Of a DNA stretch of 34,054 nucleotides, positions 1 to 7,801 are shown in pieces. Made by a program: the position numbers and the translations under genes. Position 1 is the stretch's first letter. Every line of letters starts with the position of its first letter. Under the pieces are notes generated by a model, which was not told the DNA's origin, did not search any database, and saw only the letters and a program-made list of their open reading frames with translations. Source of the DNA: Krumholzibacterium sp965370495 (GTDB lineage Bacteria; Krumholzibacteriota; Krumholzibacteriia; Krumholzibacteriales; Krumholzibacteriaceae); the NCBI GenBank assembly GCA_965370495.1, contig CBDUUV010000013.1, positions 1 through 34,054 on the forward strand. The letters run 5' to 3'.

Positions 1-487
1 CGAGGGCACTTATCAGAGAGCAACCCCTGGTTGATGCGAGGGAAGATCATGCGGGTACTCATCAGGGAGTGAAATCGATTAGCGTGTGGTGTTGGAACGC
101 ATCGGATGTTAATTACTGTAGCCTCCGGGATAGTGTTGGCTGTTGTTTCGGAGATATAATCAAAATTGTGACCCGGGCCACACCGGAGGCGTTTCAACTG
201 CACAAAATACATTGGGGGAATTATATGGAGAAACACTAAAGTCAAAGCAGGCGAAAGAATAAGTGCCGGAAAAACAAACATCATGCAATACTTGAATAAT
301 TCCTGATATATAGGATAACAACAAAACAAGACACTAATAAATATATTTTATAAAAATTCTTGACGTCATAAGGGGTAATTATTAGAATCCAGGCGCTGCT
401 TTCGCCAGTTCGGCTGGATAGAAAAATATTGGTTTTATCTTGGGATTTATCCTGAATATGGTTTTCTTGGTGGAGCTTCTGTTAAAA
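1..487. other. Gene-poor leader region upstream of hybrid kinase
   Basis: No gene can be supported here. One plus-strand frame is open from position 3 to a stop at 237-239, but it has no visible start, is rich in Cys, Trp and His, and matches no family I know. It could be the end of an upstream gene or chance. From about 280 to 390 the sequence turns strongly AT-rich, as expected for a promoter region; a promoter is called separately at 360-388. Confidence 0.5.
360..388 (+). promoter_or_regulatory. Sigma70-like promoter for the hybrid kinase
   Basis: A -35 box TTGACG (360-365) and a -10 box TAGAAT (383-388) are separated by exactly 17 bases, in an AT-rich tract. The -35 and -10 boxes each match the consensus at five of six positions. 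Transcription would begin near 395, giving a leader of about 90 bases before the start at 488. Assignment is by consensus only. Confidence 0.6.
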
Positions 488-2929
488 ATGAGATTGTTCA
501 ACATACCGTTATTAGCCATACCCGTTTTAATGATATTGACTTCCAATGGTTTCTCCGCCGGGGAAAGGTACAGGGTCGGAGTATATCAGAATGAGCCATA
601 TGTAATAATAGATTCCAGCGGAAAAGTGGAGGGTATCTGTGTAGAAGTTATCGAAGAAATTGCTGCTCGAGAGGGATGGCTCCTGGAATATGACAAAGGC
701 ACTTGGCACGAATGCCTGGAAAAAATAGTGAACGGGAAACTGGATATGCTCCTGGCTGTCGCCTATTTGAAGGAGAGAGAAGAAACTATCTGTTTTTCCA
801 GGGAGATGCTTCTTATAACATGGGCGCAGATATTTGCAAAAAAAGAAGCTGGCATTAAATCAACGTTGGATCTCAAGGGGAAGATAATCGCGGTCGAGGA
901 AGATGATATTTACAACGAGGGAATACGAAGTAAAACAACAGGGTTCGGCCTGGAATGCGAGTTCATCGAATGCCCTGATTATCATGAGGTTTTTCAGAAG
1001 GTCAAAGCCGGAGAGGCAGACGCAGGTGTTGTGGACAGGGTGTTCGGAAAGATGTACGGCAAGAAAAGTGAGCTTGTTGGAACCTCGGTGGTACTCTCGC
1101 CGATAGAAGTAAGGGTTGCCTATAGAAAGGGAAGCCTGAAAGAACCGAGACATACTATCGACAAATATCTTGGTGAAATGATAAATGATCCGGAATCGGT
1201 GCTGAATCGGTCGATAGATAAATACATTGCTTTCGGGGAACGAAAAAAAGCGCGGTACTTTTTTATCCGGAATGTGGCGTATGCGATTATTGGTTTGTCA
1301 CTCGTAATTATCAGCCTGGTTGTTGTCAGAAAATTGCACAAGAGCGAAGCAGAACTCTCTGAAAAATCGAGTGAACTCGAAAAGGAAAACGAAAGCAGAA
1401 GACAGGCTGAACAACTTCTGGGATTGACAGAAGAGCGATACCGGCGACTTTTTGAATTTTCCCCGAACGGAATAGTTATCCTTGGGCAGGACGGGACGAT
1501 TCTGGATGCGAATAAGGCTGCGGCCGAACTGGCCGGTATGGAATGGAGAGCGAGCCTTAGCCTGAACGTAGAGGAAATAAAGCCTATTGAAAAGTATATA
1601 CCGCTTCTCAGAGACAAGTTCCGGGAAATCAGAATAGAGAAACAGCTCGAACCATTCGAGATAGAGATCATTCCGGTCGGGGGGACAAAGGCCAGAATTC
1701 TGAGTGTCCAGGCTTCTTCTATCGATCATGAAGAAGATACCATGATCCAGGTTATTATTACGGATATTACGCAAAAGAAAATGCTGGAAGATCAGATGAT
1801 GCAGATTCAGAAAATGGATGCAATCGGAACACTGACCGGAGGCATAGCGCACGATTTCAATAATCTGCTAACGGGGATACTTGGATATTCAAATATGTTG
1901 AAAATTAATCATATAGACGACGAAGAAGTTTCAAGTGCTGCCGAAATCATCGAGAAAGCCGCTGAGCGTGCCTCACGACTGACGACACAGCTCATAGGGT
2001 TTGCAAGAGAAGGAAAGCACCTGGTACAGACTGTCGACATGCACAGGGTTATAAATGATGCCATGATAGTGCTCGAGCGGACAATCGAAAGAAATGTCAG
2101 GATTACCGGGAAGCCACTGGCAGATCTGCCATTTGTATCAGGCGATCCGAATCAACTCGAACAGGTTATTCTGAATCTCTTTCTGAATGCCCGGGACGCC
2201 ATGCCCGCAGGGGGGAAGATCCTTATAAAGACTGAGAATGTTGACCTGGATGAGGCGTACTGCAGCGGTATTGTTGGTATGGCTCCGGGGAAATATCTTA
2301 TGATCGCGGTGGAGGATACCGGGAGCGGAATCCCGAAAGATCTTCAGAGCCGGGTCTTTGAACCTTTCTTTACAACGAAGGAAAAAGGTGAGGGGACAGG
2401 GATGGGGCTGGCAATGGTTTACGGGATAGTCAGCAACCACGGCGGAAATATATGCGTATACAGCGAGGAGGGAATGGGAGCTACTTTCAAGATCCTGCTG
2501 CCTGTCGACGAAAGTGCACATGAGGACGCGAGAACAACCGAAACAGTCATACCATTTATCGGTACCGGTACGATCATGGTGGTCGATGATGAGGAAATAG
2601 TCCTGAGTGTCGCGCGCGAGATGCTCGAAAAACTGGGTTACGTCGTCAAACCTTTTCGCGATTGCCTCAAGGCGATCAGGTATTTCAAACAAAATCAGGA
2701 TGATATAGACCTCGTCATAATCGATATGATAATGCCCGGAATTGATGGAGCTGAAGTCTTCAGCAAACTCAAGAAAATCAACCCGGAAGTGAAGGCGATC
2801 CTGTCGAGCGGGTTTATCCTCGACGAACGCGCACAAAAACTTCTGAAAGAAGGGATGAAGGGTTTCCTGCAGAAGCCGTTTATCGTAACGCAGCTTTCAA
2901 GGATTGTTGCGAAAGCCCTGAAACAGTAG
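488..2929 (+). CDS. Hybrid histidine kinase with periplasmic SBP sensor (SBP_bac_3-TM-PAS-HisKA-HATPase-REC)
   Basis: A membrane sensor that probably binds a small solute outside the cytoplasmic membrane and starts an internal phosphorelay. From the ATG at 488 it has 813 residues. A signal peptide or anchor lies at about 1-24, and a family-3 solute-binding domain at about 25-255. One membrane helix (about 257-283) is followed by a short coiled coil, a PAS domain (about 315-435) and a dimerisation domain with phospho-acceptor His455 in GGIAHDFNNLL, the motif of NtrB-like kinases. An ATPase domain follows with an N box (NLFLNARDAM), DTGSGIP and GTGMGLAM. A C-terminal receiver carries acceptor Asp746 and Lys in LQKPF. 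Frame-compatible starts also exist at 440 (TTG) and 458; 488 is preferred because GGTGGAG lies 12 bases upstream and a clean signal sequence follows. No DNA-binding output partner is adjacent, so the target is unknown. The gene stands alone, convergent with the zinc-ribbon gene downstream. Confidence 0.9.
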   Translation: MRLFNIPLLAIPVLMILTSNGFSAGERYRVGVYQNEPYVIIDSSGKVEGICVEVIEEIAAREGWLLEYDKGTWHECLEKIVNGKLDMLLAVAYLKEREETICFSREMLLITWAQIFAKKEAGIKSTLDLKGKIIAVEEDDIYNEGIRSKTTGFGLECEFIECPDYHEVFQKVKAGEADAGVVDRVFGKMYGKKSELVGTSVVLSPIEVRVAYRKGSLKEPRHTIDKYLGEMINDPESVLNRSIDKYIAFGERKKARYFFIRNVAYAIIGLSLVIISLVVVRKLHKSEAELSEKSSELEKENESRRQAEQLLGLTEERYRRLFEFSPNGIVILGQDGTILDANKAAAELAGMEWRASLSLNVEEIKPIEKYIPLLRDKFREIRIEKQLEPFEIEIIPVGGTKARILSVQASSIDHEEDTMIQVIITDITQKKMLEDQMMQIQKMDAIGTLTGGIAHDFNNLLTGILGYSNMLKINHIDDEEVSSAAEIIEKAAERASRLTTQLIGFAREGKHLVQTVDMHRVINDAMIVLERTIERNVRITGKPLADLPFVSGDPNQLEQVILNLFLNARDAMPAGGKILIKTENVDLDEAYCSGIVGMAPGKYLMIAVEDTGSGIPKDLQSRVFEPFFTTKEKGEGTGMGLAMVYGIVSNHGGNICVYSEEGMGATFKILLPVDESAHEDARTTETVIPFIGTGTIMVVDDEEIVLSVAREMLEKLGYVVKPFRDCLKAIRYFKQNQDDIDLVIIDMIMPGIDGAEVFSKLKKINPEVKAILSSGFILDERAQKLLKEGMKGFLQKPFIVTQLSRIVAKALKQ

Positions 2930-2987
2930 AACCGGTGATGGAAGGCAACAAGGGAAAATGTCGAAAACACGACATGTAGATACCTGC

Positions 2988-3011
2988 CGGCAAGACACGC
3001 CGACTGTTTTT
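2988..3011 (+). terminator. Weak candidate terminator after the hybrid kinase
   Basis: CGGC (2988-2991) can pair with GCCG (2999-3002) around a 7-base loop, and a short run of five T follows shortly after. The stem has only four pairs, so this is marginal. A second dyad, ATGTCG/CGACAT at 2958-2975 with a 6-base loop, lacks a T tract. One of them may end the kinase transcript before the convergent gene. Confidence 0.22.
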
Positions 3012-3087
3012 CAGGTTTTTGTCATCTCATCACGACAGATATATTTATCCCCGAGACACCGCTGCTTTGTATATCTTCACACGGCAC

Positions 3088-3297
3088 CTAGTCGGTGAAG
3101 AAATCGAAGATGTTTCCAAGCATACTGCTGTCTGCCCTGTATAGTTCGATGTACTGGCAACGTGAGCATGTAACAGTGGTGAATTTCTTGCTCTGGATAT
3201 CGAATATCTTTGTCAGGAATCCACCTGTCGCGCGAAATTCGCTGATGTCATACAAGTTGTGGGAACACTTTGGACATACATAATCAAGGCCTTTCAT
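3088..3297 (-). CDS. Small zinc-ribbon nucleic-acid-binding protein (DUF2082 / COG3478-like)
   Basis: A 69-residue protein with two CxxC knuckles, Cys8/Cys11 and Cys44/Cys47, around the segment EFRATGGFLTKIFDIQSKKF. The RATGG-F-K-FD-Q-KKFTTVTC pattern is the hallmark of the DUF2082 (COG3478) family of predicted zinc-ribbon nucleic-acid-binding proteins. No activity is established for the family that I know of. The length fits full-length members. The gene is divergent from secD and convergent with the hybrid kinase, and has its own candidate promoter at 3339-3367. Its ribosome-binding site is weak (AAAGG about six bases before the ATG). Confidence 0.85.
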   Translation of the reverse strand: MKGLDYVCPKCSHNLYDISEFRATGGFLTKIFDIQSKKFTTVTCSRCQYIELYRADSSMLGNIFDFFTD

Positions 3298-3338
3298 AAC
3301 TGCCTTTCATGAGTGTGAGTTGCTGTATTCTCATGCGG

Positions 3339-3367
3339 ATTACACACGAAGCAGGCGATATATTCAA
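3339..3367 (-). promoter_or_regulatory. Candidate sigma70-like promoter for the zinc-ribbon gene
   Basis: Read on the minus strand, TTGAAT (3367-3362) and TGTAAT (3344-3339) are 17 bases apart. Four and five positions match the consensus. The predicted start near 3332 leaves a leader of about 35 bases before the ATG at 3297. Confidence 0.5.
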
Positions 3368-3431
3368 TGTGTTTTTCTTTTGACCCGGGGGTTCGAGTTG
3401 AACAGGGGATTTCATCGTGGATATTTTCTCT

Positions 3432-3459
3432 TTGACTGAGAAGCTCTAATTGTTATAAT
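3432..3459 (+). promoter_or_regulatory. Strong sigma70-like promoter for secDF operon
   Basis: TTGACT (3432-3437) and a perfect TATAAT (3454-3459) are 16 bases apart. The predicted start near 3466 gives a leader of about 110 bases before secD. It is the best housekeeping promoter match in the window and suits a constitutive export gene. Confidence 0.75.
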
Positions 3460-3578
3460 TTAAGTTCTCTGCTCGACAATAGACGGGTGTGCCTCCTGAG
3501 GCTGGCAAAGGGTGGAGATAAAAAAGATACTGAGATATTGAGACATAAGGACGCAGGACTGTAATAAAGCGAGGAAAT

Positions 3579-5306
3579 GTGAGTAAGAGTCTGAGATACA
3601 AGGTAATTCTGGTACTTGTCGTTCTGATCGGAGCGCTCTGGTTTCTCTATCCGACTGTCCGGCTGGTGATGATGAGCCCCGAGGAAAGACAGACGATGGC
3701 TGTCGAGAACCCCGAGGGATATGACAAGCTCGAGGGCAAGGCGATCAAGCGGGGGCTGGACCTCAGCGGGGGAATGCACCTTGTTCTCGAGGTAGATGAC
3801 TCAAAACTGAGCGAAGATGAACGCGTAGATGTTGTGGACAGGGCGCTGGAAGTGATAAGAAACCGAGTCGATCAGTTTGGCGTATCTGAACCTCAGATCA
3901 AGAAGGGGGGCAGCAAGAGGATCATAGTGCAGCTGCCCGGACTTCAGGATCCTGCCAGGGCAAGAAGGCTTATAGGGGATACGGCCATGCTCGAGTGGCG
4001 CCTGGTCCGTCAACAGGCCCTGGTGGCCGACATTGTAAGGCGTCTTGATAATGCACTGAAAAAGGTGCAGGGAGATTCCCTTTTCGAAGCTCAGGTGGAA
4101 GAGGTGGAAACGCCGGCAGGAGCAGAGGCAACACCCACAGAGAAGGCCGGCGAGCTTGAAGATGTTTCAGAAATCTCAATTGACTCGCTTTTGCCCCCTG
4201 TGCCTGCCACGGAAATGCTACCGGCGATTCCTATGCAGACAGCTGACAGGAACAAACCTTTCAGTTCACTGCTCATGTCCTTTTACAGGGACTGGCTGGT
4301 TATTCGTGAAGAAAATGTACCTGGAATAAGGGCACTGCTGGCCCGCCCCGAATCACAAAAAGTGATACCGGACGATTCGAAGTTCATATGGCTGGATGAG
4401 GTTGTTGACCTCCCGGAAGGCGGCAAAGGCAAGTTCCTTTTTCTCGTCTCACTCGAAAAAGATGAGATGGTATCGGGAAAAAATCTTCAGAACGCAACTC
4501 CGTCGTCCGATCCGAGCAGCCCTAACAAGCTTCTTATCAGATTCGAGTTCAACCGTGCCGGAGCACGGGAATTGTCCCGTTTCACAGGAAATAATGTCAA
4601 TCGTTTTACGGCTATCATACTTGATGGGAAGATCAGATCGTATCCTGTCATCAAATCCAAGATACCTAACGGGCGCGGCGTGATCGAAGGCAATTTTTCA
4701 GATATCGAAGCCAGAGACCTTTCTATTGTACTCAGAGCAGGTGCGCTTCCCGCGGACCTTATAGTTCTGGAAGAAAGAACCGTGGGCCCGAGCCTGGGAT
4801 CCGATTCTATCAGGATGGGCCTGCGCGCGGCGCTTCTGGGCTTCGGTATGGTTATACTGTTTATGGTTATTTATTACAAGGCGTCGGGAATTATTGCTTC
4901 CCTGGCGTTGATATTCAACCTGGTAATTCTGTTTGGTGTCCTGGCATACCTGGGAGCTGCCCTGACGCTGCCCGGGATAGCCGGCATCATCCTGACGATC
5001 GGCATGGCGATCGATGCCAATGTACTGATCTTCGAGAGAATCAGGGAGGAACTCAGGAAGGCCAAGACCGTAAGGTCTGCGATTGATGCCGGATATGACA
5101 GGGCCTTCACGACGATCCTGGATGCTAACCTTACTACGCTTATCACTGCTATGGTGTTGTGGCAGTTTGGAACCGGGCCTATCAAGGGGTTCGCCACTAC
5201 CCTGAGCATCGGTATAATTGGAAGTATGTTTGCGGCACTGGTTTTCAGCCGTTTGCTTTTCAATCTGTGGACAAAGAGTGGAAAGATAAAGAAACTCAGC
5301 ATATAG
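3579..5306 (+). CDS. secD: Protein translocase subunit SecD
   Basis: SecD is the larger half of the SecDF accessory complex, which uses the proton motive force to pull secreted proteins across the cytoplasmic membrane. The 575-residue protein has an N-terminal membrane helix (about 8-26), the P1 start DLSGGMHLVLEV, and RVDQFGVSEPQI followed by IIVQLPGL. After the periplasmic region come five membrane helices from about 413 onward, containing TIGMAIDANVLIFERIREEL and the GPIKGFATTL segment typical of the family. A Pro/Glu/Ala-rich stretch at about 176-220 looks like a lineage-specific disordered insertion in the periplasmic part. The start is GTG at 3579: the ATG two bases earlier is followed directly by a stop, and GAGGA precedes it closely. 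There is no yajC upstream, unlike many genomes. secF follows after 25 bases. Confidence 0.96.
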   Translation: MSKSLRYKVILVLVVLIGALWFLYPTVRLVMMSPEERQTMAVENPEGYDKLEGKAIKRGLDLSGGMHLVLEVDDSKLSEDERVDVVDRALEVIRNRVDQFGVSEPQIKKGGSKRIIVQLPGLQDPARARRLIGDTAMLEWRLVRQQALVADIVRRLDNALKKVQGDSLFEAQVEEVETPAGAEATPTEKAGELEDVSEISIDSLLPPVPATEMLPAIPMQTADRNKPFSSLLMSFYRDWLVIREENVPGIRALLARPESQKVIPDDSKFIWLDEVVDLPEGGKGKFLFLVSLEKDEMVSGKNLQNATPSSDPSSPNKLLIRFEFNRAGARELSRFTGNNVNRFTAIILDGKIRSYPVIKSKIPNGRGVIEGNFSDIEARDLSIVLRAGALPADLIVLEERTVGPSLGSDSIRMGLRAALLGFGMVILFMVIYYKASGIIASLALIFNLVILFGVLAYLGAALTLPGIAGIILTIGMAIDANVLIFERIREELRKAKTVRSAIDAGYDRAFTTILDANLTTLITAMVLWQFGTGPIKGFATTLSIGIIGSMFAALVFSRLLFNLWTKSGKIKKLSI

Positions 5307-5331
5307 ACAGGCCACCTGTAGAGGAGAAAAG

Positions 5332-6501
5332 ATGCAGTTTTTCGGAGTGACACACATTAATTTCGTGGATTTCAGGAACAAGGCATTCGTCATCTCGCTT
5401 GCCGTTATCCTGGCGGGCCTTGTTTCCCTGGCTATCAAGGGCGGCCCCGACCTGAGTATCGATTTCGAGGGTGGCACACTTATCCAGATGCATTTTGATC
5501 AGGCTGTGCCTGTTGCCGAGCTCAGGACCGTTATCGAAAACGCGGGTTACGAGAACGGGGAAATCCAGGAATTCGGTGAGCCTAATGAATACCTGATTAC
5601 CGTGGAGAAGATCAGCGAAACTGAAATGGTGTCGGAAAAGCTTCTGGAAGCGCTTATCCGAACGGCGCCGGATGCAGGTTGGAAGATCATCTCGGCAAAG
5701 GAGATGCCTCCGGATTTTTCCAGAAATTTCGATGGTGGCAACCTTGTAGTAGTCGAAGCAACCTTGATCCCGCCCATGGAGGAGTTGAAGTCCGGAATCA
5801 GGAAAAACGGTGTCGGTTTTGCCGAGGCTACCAGGGAATCGGAGAATCGCATAGCTTTCAGTCTTTCATACCTCGGGATCGAATCGCAGGCAGCGGAAAA
5901 TCTGAAAGAAACGATTTTTGCAAGATTCCCCGACAGGAAGATCAAGATACTGCGTACCGAGACAGTAGGTCCCAAGATCGGTGAGGAACTCAAGAACCGC
6001 GCGTGGGCGGCCATCATAATATCGATGTTCGGCATCCTGGTCTATATCAGCTGGCGCTTCGAGTTCAAGTTCGCGGTCGGAGCGATCATAGCTCTCGTGC
6101 ATGATATTATTATTACCCTCGGGATATTCTCGCTGCTCGGCAAGGAAATATCCCTTGTCATCATAGCTGCTTTTCTCACTATCGTAGGATATTCCCTGAA
6201 TGATACGATCGTTGTGTTCGACAGGATCAGGGAAAACTTCAGCCTGAGAAGGCGGGAGTCGTACAGTACGATGATCAACATATCGATCAACGAGTCTCTC
6301 GGCAGAACGGTCATAACCTCCCTGACGACACTGATGGTTGTGGCTTTTCTCTTCTTTTTCGGGGGAGAAGTCATTCACGATTTTGCCTTTGCTCTAATGG
6401 TAGGGATCATCGTCGGTACCTATTCATCGATCTTTGTTGCCAGCCCGATCCTTATCGAGTGGCATAACAGGATTACAGGCTGGCGCAAGGTAAAATCCTG
6501 A
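5332..6501 (+). CDS. secF: Protein translocase subunit SecF (enlarged periplasmic domain)
   Basis: Partner of SecD in the proton-driven export complex. Features are DFEGGTLIQ after the first membrane helix (about 17-36), TVGPKIGEEL before the second, and SLNDTIVVFDRIREN in the helical bundle with five further membrane segments to about 380. GAGGAG lies a few bases before the ATG. At 389 residues it is longer than the roughly 300-320 usual for stand-alone SecF. The extra length lies between helices 1 and 2, where two successive segments (about 47-124 and 136-213) resemble each other; this may be a duplicated P1 fold, as described in the findings. Identity as SecF is firm. Confidence 0.96.
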   Translation: MQFFGVTHINFVDFRNKAFVISLAVILAGLVSLAIKGGPDLSIDFEGGTLIQMHFDQAVPVAELRTVIENAGYENGEIQEFGEPNEYLITVEKISETEMVSEKLLEALIRTAPDAGWKIISAKEMPPDFSRNFDGGNLVVVEATLIPPMEELKSGIRKNGVGFAEATRESENRIAFSLSYLGIESQAAENLKETIFARFPDRKIKILRTETVGPKIGEELKNRAWAAIIISMFGILVYISWRFEFKFAVGAIIALVHDIIITLGIFSLLGKEISLVIIAAFLTIVGYSLNDTIVVFDRIRENFSLRRRESYSTMINISINESLGRTVITSLTTLMVVAFLFFFGGEVIHDFAFALMVGIIVGTYSSIFVASPILIEWHNRITGWRKVKS

Positions 6502-6544
6502 TATGAAGCATAGCATTATCTTATGACAGTGAGGATAGCCCGGT

Positions 6545-7060
6545 ATGGCTGCAGTGTTTCAGCATACAGGCCTCGTTCTGTTGTACCTTCTTTTGTTTGT
6601 CATCAATCTGTTTGTATTTACCGGCCTGCCTGGTGGCTGGGTGATGTTTGCGGGGATACTCATATTCGCCTTTGTATCAGGCATATCCTCGACAGGATGG
6701 GGCTATCTGGTTATTATAGCAATCCTTCTGATCGCCGGTGAGGTCATCGAGTCGACAATGGGGCTGGTGATAACCGCGCAGAAAGGGGCTACCAGATGGG
6801 GGGTCCTTGGCGCGTTTCTCGGCGGTATCGCTGGAGCGATTGGTGGAGCGGCGATTATCCCTGTCGCCGGAAGTGTGCTCTTCGGTCTTCTCGGTGCTTT
6901 CGCGGGAGCTGTTATCTGCGAATATATCTATTACAATTCACTCGAGCAGGCGCTCAGGACAGGGTTCTTTGCTTTTATCGGCAGGTTGCTGGCGCTGTTT
7001 GTCAAGTTTGCGCTTGGCCTTGTCGCGCTCGGATTATTCATCTACAAAAGCTGGTCCTGA
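6545..7060 (+). CDS. DUF456 family membrane protein
   Basis: A 171-residue, almost wholly hydrophobic protein with about five membrane segments. The segments GLPGGWVMFAG, GEVIESTMG, AQKGATRWGVLGAFLGGIAGA and GAFAGAVICEY match the layout of DUF456: GLPG-W, an E followed by a Gly-rich helix pair resembling a glycine-zipper, then GA-x-GA-x-x-E. No function is established for the family. It begins 43 bases after secF and is probably in the same transcript, with GAGG about ten bases before the ATG. GTCCTGA/TCAGGAC (7054-7060/7082-7088) is a long-looped dyad at its end without a T tract, a poor terminator. Confidence 0.82.
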   Translation: MAAVFQHTGLVLLYLLLFVINLFVFTGLPGGWVMFAGILIFAFVSGISSTGWGYLVIIAILLIAGEVIESTMGLVITAQKGATRWGVLGAFLGGIAGAIGGAAIIPVAGSVLFGLLGAFAGAVICEYIYYNSLEQALRTGFFAFIGRLLALFVKFALGLVALGLFIYKSWS

Positions 7061-7158
7061 TCCCCCCCGAATGTACACTTTTCAGGACGGGTTTCCCCGA
7101 AAGAGGACAGACGACACGGCAAAATCTTCCTAACCCCTTGTTTTTCAAGCCTGTTTGC

Positions 7159-7173
7159 TGGCACATGCTTTGC
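7159..7173 (+). promoter_or_regulatory. Sigma54 (RpoN) -24/-12 promoter
   Basis: TGGCAC (7159-7164), five bases, then TTGC (7170-7173) matches the sigma54 consensus TGGCAC-N5-TTGC exactly. The invariant GG and GC are 12 bases apart, as required. Transcription would start near 7185, about 90 bases before the first gene of the envelope operon. Sigma54 promoters need an AAA+ activator; none is encoded in this window and I could not identify its upstream site. Confidence 0.82.
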
Positions 7174-7259
7174 CCGTATATGATGGGTTAAGGCGTATTC
7201 ATTGCCTTTGCCGGAAAAGAGAGCCCTGGTTGATTTCCAAGGTATGTATCCCCCAACCT

Positions 7260-7268
7260 GGTGAGGAG
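7260..7268 (+). promoter_or_regulatory. Ribosome-binding site that fixes a TTG start
   Basis: GGTGAGGAG lies seven bases before TTG at 7276. An in-frame GTG at 7261 falls inside this site and so cannot be the start. Starting at 7276 also gives a clean signal peptide. Confidence 0.75.
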
Positions 7269-7275
7269 CGCACCC

Positions 7276-7770
7276 TTGAAAAGGCCTTTAGCATATCTGG
7301 TCATTGTTGCGGTCGCGGCTGCGTTGCTGATACCGGACGGTAACGCGAACGCCCGTAAAGTTCAGGATGACAATAAAGGTACAAAGCTTCTCAGGGAAGT
7401 CAAGAGACCCGAAGTGGTCTTCAGAAAAATCGAGAAAGCCTGGAGAAGCTCGAAAGCCGATGTAATCGCCGGCCTGGTAGGGGGAGGAAGGGTATACATC
7501 GTGATGGGAGGGAAGGGAAGAGAGGGTGGCTATTACAGCAAGGCACAGGTTTACTACCTGATGAAGAAAATGTTCAAGGAATATCGACAGATGAAATTTG
7601 AATTCGTAAAATATCACAATGTGGACAAACCAGGCAGAAAAGTCTTCGCAATTGCATATCGAAACTATAAAAACATCCGCAGCGGCAAAGTCTTTCAGGA
7701 TAAGGTGTATATTACGCTTGGGAAAGAGGGGGATGACTGGGTGCTGGTAGAGATAAAAACCACACGATGA
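7276..7770 (+). CDS. Secreted DUF4783-like (NTF2-like) protein
   Basis: A 164-residue protein with a signal peptide of about 23 residues ending in NANA, hence exported. The rest reads as a small alpha-beta domain: a helix ending in EKAWRSSKADVIAGLV, then GGRVYIVMGG, YYSKAQVYYLMKKMFKEY and a final strand DDWVLVEIKTT. The order of helix, G-x-V-x-I, YSKAQ-x-x-x-x-L-x-x-x-F and W-x-L-x-x-I is that of DUF4783, a secreted NTF2-like family known mostly from FCB bacteria. The match is by eye and moderate. It is first in the sigma54-preceded operon, and its stop lies 31 bases before the giant kinase, so it may supply a ligand or periplasmic partner for it. No catalytic residue can be named. Confidence 0.65.
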   Translation: MKRPLAYLVIVAVAAALLIPDGNANARKVQDDNKGTKLLREVKRPEVVFRKIEKAWRSSKADVIAGLVGGGRVYIVMGGKGREGGYYSKAQVYYLMKKMFKEYRQMKFEFVKYHNVDKPGRKVFAIAYRNYKNIRSGKVFQDKVYITLGKEGDDWVLVEIKTTR

Positions 7771-7801
7771 ACCCGGATATCGATTCCTGGAGATTTCAGT
7801 T

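Noticed and set aside
3..239. Open frame at the window start, possible C terminus of an upstream gene
   Set aside because: No start, unusual Cys/Trp/His-rich composition and no family resemblance; cannot be told from chance at this length.
2138..2836. Minus-strand frame of 232 codons under the hybrid kinase
   Set aside because: Lies opposite conserved ATPase and receiver motifs; no domain or hydrophobic pattern and no ribosome-binding site.
3388..3405. GGTTCGAGTT, resembling a tRNA T-loop
   Set aside because: Flanking bases do not pair into a T stem and no acceptor, D or anticodon arm is present.
4698..5477. Minus-strand frame of 259 codons opposite secD and secF
   Set aside because: Runs antisense across the conserved membrane part of SecD and the start of SecF; Gln/Arg/His-rich product without any family pattern.
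7054..7088. GTCCTGA/TCAGGAC dyad as terminator after the DUF456 gene
   Set aside because: The loop is 21 bases and no T tract follows, so it does not qualify as an intrinsic terminator.
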